DNA from: Pyrus communis
Taxonomy: Eukaryota; Streptophyta; Magnoliopsida; Rosales; Rosaceae
Assembly (NCBI RefSeq): GCF_963583255.1
Contig: NC_084807.1
Location: forward strand, 21,663,572 to 21,727,571
Length of the DNA: 64,000 nucleotides
Reading direction: 5' to 3'
Below the pieces are notes generated by a model that worked only from the letters and a program-made list of their open reading frames with translations, made no database searches and was not told the origin of the DNA. Positions 57,358 through 64,000 of the stretch are shown piece by piece. The position numbers were made by a program, and so were the translations under genes. How positions within the stretch are numbered: position 1 is the stretch's first letter; each line of letters begins with the position of its first letter.

Positions 57358-59978
57358 CTTACCCATCTATTGGAATATTTGAAGTAACTAGTTTCACCGG
57401 AGATAGTAGATCTACCAGAGTCACCCAAAAACTGCATGTTGGAACAGATGCAAAAATATCAAGGACTCATTGGAGGGGAAATAAAATTAAAGCAAAATAG
57501 GATGAGCTAACCCAAAAAAATCGATAAATAAAAAACACCTTTATCACATTGAACCTAAGTTCCAGCATGAGTCAATAAAATTGAATAAGTGGTAGAGTTC
57601 ATATTCAGTAACCTTCCTAACATAGTAAATAAGGAACTTAAGACATTTTAACACAAGTAACCTGTTTCAACCATCAATCATGTCTTTGAAAACCAATCAT
57701 AAAGATTACCTTTCAAGTGGCAAAACCAAATATCATTTTGCCAATTGTAACTATAGTTCATTTCAGATTGAAGACTCAATTAAGTTAAAATTGAAAAATG
57801 CATGATACTTACGGATCTGCTCGTTTGAGACGACACAATTCACAGTAGAAAAGAGGCCGAACTGGTACATTGCAATCCCCTGTTTTCTCTGGGATAATAA
57901 CACAACCAATATGTTGCTGCACTTGACAACTTGGGTCCACACACTGCAGATAACATATACCGGAATTAGGTATGGTCCAATACTTCCGAGTTGTTCTAAA
58001 AACCAATGAATTGAATATGAAATGGATGCTGGAATGTTCCTGACATTCATGCAAACCTGAAGAAATATCCAGCTAATACCGCATAAACTAAAAAGGATTT
58101 ATATGAAGTTATGAACTAAAGCAAATGCTACCGAACCTGTATCGTCGACCCAGTAGGCAATGCACTTCCACAGGGGCAGCGAATCTTCACATCTGGATCA
58201 TTAAAAATTTTGACTTCCTTTTTAGGTTTTACACTGCAGGTGTCTGAACCACTCTGTTCCTTTGAAGCAGAATCAACTGACGGTGCATTCGGCAATTTTC
58301 TGGGACAAGACAAGTAATATAACAATCAAAAGGTCATTAGATAGAGAGGAGAATGATTATAAAGATTTCCAAACACACAGAAAAATGATACAAGGAAATA
58401 CAAAAGAAGGGGCGTCAAATCACAGATTTTCTTTTTGTAATCAGTAGTCGCAACACACATTTCATAGAATAGAGGATAAGCCCAAAAAAATGCACAACTT
58501 AAAAAGAGGAAAAGTAAAACCTTAAACGGAAAAAACATATACAAAAACACTAAAGTAAAGTAGCACCTGTAAGCTTCATCAATCAGTTCTGCTATTCCTT
58601 TCTTCTCAATGAATTTTTTCTTTGATGGATGGAGTGCATTGGATGCTGCTAAGAACCCTGTAAAAGAAAATTAATCTAATTTGATCAATTATCAAGAACC
58701 AGGTCAGCGGATAAATATTTCAGAGTAAAATTTCTAGACACCCTGGATGTACTAGACGCCTAACCAAAACCCGCCATAAGTGAAATTAGGATGCAATACT
58801 GCTTGGGTTGTACTTGTAGTCATAGTCGACTATTGCATTTTTTAAAGAGGGGCAATGACTATTGTATTTTTTAGACAGATTCTGAACTAATTGTAGGTAC
58901 GACAAAGTTGTATGAAGAACTTACTTTGTTGATCTGAAACTTCTGCTAAGATTCTATCAATCAGATCCTGCACAGAAAAGTCAATGATTCTCAACATGCT
59001 GTTAAGCATGGATGCAAACATAAAGAATTAAATTGGGCTGCCTAAACATCTAATAACAATGCATGATTAAGTGGTTCAAAGACGTCTGATTGGGAGCTAC
59101 AAGTGAAAACTAAGAAAATGTAAAACCGTATGTCGATGCAAGACTGGCAAAATATGATAAATAAACAAAATGATTGAGACAGCAGTGTGTAAAGAACTCA
59201 AAGAAACTATTATCAGTCATTTGGATTTTGTAAGTGAAAGATCACTACAAAGATCGCATGCTTAAAAGTAAACATAAATGGGCATCTACTGAATGCATAC
59301 GAAGCCTCGGTTATTAAAGTCCTTTGTAGACAATAACTCCCTTTGAAGTGCACTCACACAAGTGAGTAAATTCATGAGCAGATAAGGATATAATGAAGAA
59401 AGAAGCTAAGAGCCACCAATTTTCAGCGACAAGAAACATCTAAGAACTATAGGCAAATGCAGACCAATCTTATATCAAATAGCATACCTGTTTCCGCCCT
59501 TGCTTTGACGTACCCAGCTGAGTCAGAACATTCTTAAGGTCTGTGACTCGAAAGGATGCCAATTTTCTCTGGAGGTCAAACATATATCAGAGAGGGAGGG
59601 AAAACAACATACACTCGCACATAAATGCATGTGAACTTTTGACTACGGACCACATATCAATACAAGAAACTAATGACTGAATCAAGTAATTTGATTTGAC
59701 TCTACAGAACGGAAAGCATGAGACTTTGATCCCTGCCCTCTCTCTCTCTCCCCACACCCCACACCCCACCCCTCCTCACTCCCTCTCCGTCCCTCCCTGA
59801 ACCCTCTCTCAATTATACAGAACAGCAAACATGACACTTTGATCCTCTCTCTCTCTCCCCTCTCAAATGCCAATTCAGAATGCAATTATAATGCCACATT
59901 GCATCAACAAACCACAAAATTTGAATTAAACCACTATAAATCAAACCATTTTACCTTGCACTCAGCCACCACATCCAT
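52850..59978 (-). CDS. SIZ1: SIZ1-type E3 SUMO-protein ligase
   Basis: Sixteen coding exons: 59978-59955, 59568-59488, 58967-58925, 58657-58567, 58299-58137, 57943-57813, 57431-57363, 57217-57130, 57011-56936, 56354-56281, 55907-55800, 55372-55211, 54402-54298, 54213-54133, 54042-53166, 52998-52850. They give 773 residues. Domains: SAP (about 8-45, [20 protein letters not shown]), PHD (about 118-175, CPCGS...[14 protein letters not shown]...CELC), PINIT (about 230-330, [11 protein letters not shown]), SP-RING (about 369-430, [20 protein letters not shown] and [11 protein letters not shown]), and a SUMO-interacting motif at about 570 ([12 protein letters not shown]). It transfers SUMO to nuclear targets in stress and hormone responses. 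The intron after exon 13 uses a GC donor. It is about 100 residues shorter than the Arabidopsis protein as I remember it (about 880), and its N terminus differs, so it may be a diverged paralogue. Confidence 0.93.
57267..57358. repeat. (GA)n microsatellite in intron 7 of the SIZ1-like gene
   Basis: About 90 bp of almost pure GA (CT on the coding strand) ends two bases before the donor of exon 7. Such length is likely to be polymorphic. Confidence 0.95.
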
Positions 59979-60480
59979 TTCTCTTTGCCCACCAAACACC
60001 AATCACTGAAACAATTTCAGCTCCCAATTCGCAAATTCCACCGAAATCGAGCCCAACCTGAACCCGAAAACAATAAAAAATCTCAAACCAAAAATCAAAA
60101 TTCCAACAAAATCAAAACCCAATTTTAATTCGTTCAAATCGACCTAGCCGAGAGTGTCAATTTACCCCAACAGGTTTCACTCAGCAGCTCAGTCCTGCTG
60201 CCATCACTCTGCCCTCCTCCTTTCAGAAAAATAAAAATAAAAACTCAGACTCGATCGACCGTTACGCGGCCGATTCGAATGGTTTACAAAATCGGTTTTG
60301 GGACTCGGCGTCGAATCCGGGTTGGGATTGGGTGATTCGACGCAGACTCTCTGATTGGACGGTGGGGACTTGAAGGTACACGACGAAACAGAGTCACTTG
60401 ATGTTGTTGGAAGTGGTTTATATACGCAGCGATCTCTCGTCTTCCCTTTGTCTCACATGAGCTCAGCAGCTATGGAGTTT
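59979..60480 (-). promoter_or_regulatory. 5' UTR and promoter region of the SIZ1-like gene
   Basis: On the minus strand a donor-like GTTGGG|GTAAATTG lies near 60165 and an acceptor-like CAG|GTTGGG near 60058, so a small 5' UTR intron is plausible. The transcription start is not identifiable. The plus-strand frame at 60355-60576 is not recognisable. Confidence 0.35.
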
Positions 60481-60667
60481 GGGCCATACGACTGGCGGCT
60501 TCTCTTTGACCTGCTTTCACTTGGTCAGTCTGATGTGGATCATAGATTTTGTTACCCTCGTTTTTCTATGGACTAAGATTTTGTTATAAATTGTTTTCTT
60601 ATTAGAAATTGTTGGTATTAGATTTTGGTTTCATTATATTAGATTTCGGGTGGACGACTGATAGTTG

Positions 60668-61110
60668 TTGATTGTTACGAAATTTAAATGAATTTTGCAC
60701 AAATTGTAACTAATTTTTAGATATTTAAAAAGTCGTTGCAAAGAAGCGCGCATATTTTTATTAACTTATAGTCGTTGATTGGTACAAATATTTAATAAAT
60801 TTATAAATAATCGATACAAAGAGGCAGACGTACTGCTCTAGACTCCTAGTTGTTGGTTGGTATGCAATTTTAATAAAATTTGGCATGAAAGGTAACAAAT
60901 CTCAAAATATTTACAAAAAAGCATGTATAGTCGTTAAATGGTATGAATCTTCAACACCAGAAATGGTAATAAATCTCAAAATGTTCAACAAATAATAACA
61001 TAAAGGTCTTTTACATTACAAGTACCCGTTGATTGGTCTGAATCTTTAATAAATCTTGCACAAATAGTAACAAATCTCAAAAGTTTTAAATAGTACGCAC
61101 ATAGTATTGT
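60668..61110. repeat. Degenerate minisatellite, about five units of 79-105 bp
   Basis: A motif like GTTGATTGGTACGAATCTTT recurs at 60668, 60773, 60852, 60931 and 61029. Most copies are followed by AATAAATTTTGCACAAA- and GTAACAAATCTCAAAA-type segments. Units are strongly diverged. Non-coding. Confidence 0.7.
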
Positions 61111-61524
61111 GGTCAACAAAACTAATCCACATATATCACTAGGAATTCTCAACTTTTCCCTAATTAGCAAAAAAGGAAAAATTCTCAACTTTTTCCTAAT
61201 TATAGAACAAAATATGTCGGAATTTGTGGTTTCATCCAAGCAATATTATGGAAACAGAAATCGAACACAAACGCTTAAAAAGTGTATGGATAAATATTTT
61301 TTACTCGCTTAAACAAACAACAAATTCTTGAGAACGTGTAATTGAATTTTTTAATACAACACATAAAAAACATTATTTGAGTGAAAATAAATAAATAAAT
61401 ATATATATACACACACATGAAAAAATCAAGGTTACTCAACCACAATTCTGATTATATTAGAACTATCATAAGATGTACATACGCTGTCGTAAGAATTAAC
61501 GGATAATGATCGGGAGACCATTTA

Positions 61525-61620
61525 TTTAGATCATATTTTGCAAACCATATGACGTGGTTGTTATTAACGTGCTTATTTCCTATTGATGATACATCATATG
61601 GTTTACAAATTTAATCTAAA
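61525..61620. repeat. Short inverted-repeat (MITE-like) element
   Basis: TTTAGATCATATTTTGCAAA-CCATATGA on the left is mirrored by TCATATGGTTTACAAAT-TTAATCTAAA on the right, about 28 bp per arm, around a 40-bp loop. No flanking duplication was established. Confidence 0.6.
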
Positions 61621-61860
61621 AAATTGATCTACCTTGCATTATCTAAAACTTAAATGTGAGATGAAGCACTACGAATAAAACTTGGTCAAATGCGAAAAAA
61701 TTAAGTTGCCAGAACCAAAACACTATAAAACTAAACTAAAAAGGACCTTAAGCACAACCTAATGTTCTCTCGCATGGCATCACATGATCAAGGAGATGGT
61801 TTTTTACTCTTTTTCTTGGCAGTTTTGACGATCCCGTCAGAAATCTCTCTTTTTCGGTTA

Positions 61861-62650
61861 TTAGTAGCGTTTCTGATGTTTTTTGTTAGTTTTGTTGCCG
61901 CTGTTGTGGTTGTTAGCAGCGTTGTTGGTGTTGCCACCCATGCTTGCTGGACTCTTGCTTTTAACTTCTACAGCATCCTTCACAGTAAACTTCAACCTCC
62001 ACTAGGTAGAATGAGTCTGCAAGAATATAGTATAAGAACTTGGAAGTATGAACAAACGAGAAGTTATATGAAAATCGTTACCTGAGCTTCGATGTCAAGG
62101 TCCACCCTCATCGATGATCAATTACTTTGCGCAATAATCTCCAACGCCTTGCGAAGATCCTCAGGCGACAATCTGATGATCAATTACCTGAGCTTCTCTT
62201 CAGTTGACATTTTTCTGAAACGATGTTCTCAAAATAAGATATGGTTGCTGGCACCCTTTCCCTCCACACACGCACAATGAGATGACCGAAGGACGCAGAT
62301 AGAAGGTTAGTTTAACGGACCTCATTACTTAAATCTCTAGCCATTTTGGCACGAGTAGCCGGCTTCTGCCTCCTCCTCTTCTAGCCTTTTTTCCTGGAAG
62401 TATGTTGCTCTGGAGTTATAAATTATCAAGAAATTAACCAAGATGCTAAGATATTGTCAGTACCAAACCAACAAAACCGAACCCCAAATCATTATGTTGG
62501 GATATACCTCCTCCGTAACTTTAGGCAGAAACTGGAGACACTTCTCCTCAGATTTTGCCATCAAAGTTTTGGCCATAACATGAACATTGCTTCTGTCATC
62601 ATTATACGTAATCGCGTTTTTAAAAACCAACCTCACATCAGCAATGAGGA
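61861..62650 (-). pseudogene. GTE1/GTE6-type bromodomain gene remnant
   Basis: Four exon-like blocks on the minus strand keep family order. Block 1 (about 62650-62507) is the end of the bromodomain: ADVRLVFKNAITYNDDRSNV and HVMAKTLMAKSEEKCLQF. Block 2 (about 62392-62310) is a Glu-rich linker plus MARDLSNEVR. Block 3 (about 62224-62082) has RKMSTEEKL, LSPEDLRKALEIIAQSN and VDLDIEAQ. Block 4 (62016-61861) has TLWRLKFTVKDAVEV, MGGNTNN and a natural-looking stop. The N half of the bromodomain is missing, the linker is deleted and frameshifted, and block 3 has two in-frame stops. GTE proteins read acetylated histones. This copy cannot make a working one. Confidence 0.85.
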
Positions 62651-62716
62651 ATGAGAAAACCAACAAAAGCCTGTTAGAAGTTGGTGGATACTATCTTTAA
62701 TAACAAAGTCATAATG

Positions 62717-62835
62717 TAAACAACAACAAAGCCTTCTCCAACTAAGTGGGGCGGCTGTATGAATCCTAAAACGTCAATGCACTCGGTTTTGCTCCAAATC
62801 TTCCGTTAGCTCCAAGCACTCCAACAAAATCATAA
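62717..62835 (-). mobile_element. RTE LINE / Au-type SINE 3' end fragment
   Basis: Minus-strand sequence GGATTCATACAGCCGCCCCA then CTTAGTTGGAGAAGGCTTTG runs into TTGTTGTTT at 62717. This is the typical 3' end with a (TTG)n tail, seen on plant RTE LINEs and Au SINEs. It sits exactly where the upstream half of the GTE gene should be, so it may mark the break. Confidence 0.6.
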
Positions 62836-64000
62836 CATGCAAGGCAACTATCCTACTTACTGTTATTGTCTTACAGAGTTACAGGCGTGTCAGAGAAGTA
62901 AATTTATAAACAGCTAAATATGCATTGTCATTGGATGAACCTCCCCCCGCCCTTCGTTTTCTTCACGTTGCATTCGACCCACAACAAAAGAAGTCAAATA
63001 CCACAAAATCAATGCATGCAGTGCATGATTTCCAAGCGGAGGAGTTTCAAAATCTAACCTTTATCCTACGGATCACTTATGATGGCCCAGACTCCTGGGC
63101 CAAAAACACGATCGGTAGAAATATACATAAAAATGCATGGTAATTCCTGAAAAATTCATTTGGTAAAAATATTCATAAAAATGCATAAACTCTTTCCGTG
63201 AGTTACCATGCCAAACATAACAACACTGTATTCAGGCCTCATGCTCGTCATGTCACCGGGAAATACATAGTTTCAGTTGGAAAACAAATTTTTTTTTTCA
63301 ACTGAACCGAAATTGAATCAACAATAAAAGCATCATAGACATCTTCACATGATAACACAAATTAGTTCTTATCACAAATAAACCTCACGATCAACCACAC
63401 GGGACGCCAATTAAGTCAAATTCGGGTGGACTGAGCCTTTGAAACTACAATTCCTTTTGAAAGGGGTGAGCTATAAGAACTTAGTCATCACTAATATATG
63501 TCCTTAACAACTTGTAAAATTGCGTAATGTGTCACGTGAGGAGAAATATTTCTTTCTATGGATTAGATCGAAAATCATTATTTTATTTAATAGAAAAATA
63601 AGTTATTTATATCTTGACTTAACGAGTGAACATGCCTCAGTTAGTTAGTGAAGAAACCAGTGTTTCTATATTTACATAATTAAAATGAGGAAATTCATGA
63701 CGCTAAAGGAAAGAAGAAACATAAATAGGATCAACTACTCTCCTCAATTGATTTGATCCCTATCTTCAAGAATCGGATCACAGATTATAATGTGAAACTT
63801 ACCCTAGTTTCGATTCCACATGTGCTAATGTACGCATTGGAATTTGGAAATTAGAAAGTAAAAAATCATAATAAAATTGAGACGAAGAATGATTTTATTC
63901 ACATACGTTTTTTTACTTCTGACATATTTCTTAATTTTCGATCATTGAATATAATAAATTAAACAACGGATATATTAAGATAAAAATAGTAACCCCAGAG
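62836..64000. other. AT-rich intergenic DNA to the window end
   Basis: No supported gene. I looked on the minus strand for the missing N-terminal exons of the GTE gene and saw none. ORFs at 62925-63143 have no recognisable content. Confidence 0.45.

Noticed and set aside
57103..57366. 87-residue Leu/Ser-rich ORF
   Set aside because: Translation of the intronic GA/CT microsatellite joined to a real SIZ1 exon.
61762..62085. 107-residue plus-strand hydrophobic ORF resembling a membrane protein
   Set aside because: It is antisense to blocks 3-4 of the GTE remnant; the minus strand carries the recognisable motifs.

Overview
This is a 64 kb piece of plant nuclear DNA. It has spliced genes with GT-AG introns, AT-rich spacers, microsatellites and nested plant transposons. 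Protein similarity recognised from memory points to a rosid eudicot. Rosaceae is my best guess, because the tRNA-type SINE and the Cassandra and TRIM elements look like those of apple, pear or plum. The species is an inference, not a reading.

Left half (4.3-30 kb), gene-dense: a POWERDRESS/NCoR-like SANT protein (+, 4882-11694); RNA pseudouridine synthase 5 (-, 12149-16393); an unrecognised 380-residue protein with hydrophobic segments (-, 17376-18756); the TFIIF beta subunit (-, 21328-24078); and an alpha-taxilin-like coiled-coil protein (-, 24757-29472). At 61861-62650 lies a broken GTE1/GTE6-type bromodomain gene. From memory, the homologues of PWR, PUS5, TFIIF beta and GTE6 are consecutive in Arabidopsis (At3g52250 to At3g52280). 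The window therefore looks like an old syntenic block stretched by insertions.

Middle (30-49 kb), transposon-rich and nested. A hAT-like element with 8-bp target duplications sits just upstream of the taxilin 5' UTR. It was itself hit by an 8.5-kb LTR retrotransposon with 2.7-kb LTRs, 5-bp target duplications and no intact coding region. Further right, a TRIM (miniature LTR element) carries a PIF/Harbinger element in one LTR, and the Harbinger carries a solo Cassandra LTR with its 5S rRNA-like segment. Target duplications support the Harbinger, Cassandra, hAT and LTR insertions.

Around this TE island (42.7-51.4 kb) lie three related genes for small secreted cysteine-knot peptides resembling albumin-1b (PA1b). 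Two are intact (42855-43220 and 51029-51337) and one is broken (49342-49894). The cysteine domain is C-terminal behind a variable propeptide. This cluster is the most novel-looking biology in the window.

Right part (52.8-60 kb): a 16-exon SIZ1-type SUMO E3 ligase (-, 52850-59978) with SAP, PHD, PINIT and SP-RING domains and one GC-AG intron. The last 4 kb holds a degenerate minisatellite, a small inverted-repeat element, the GTE remnant and an RTE/SINE-like tail.

All exon coordinates were derived by hand from splice signals, reading frame and protein similarity. Each of the five long spliced models closes as one open frame.
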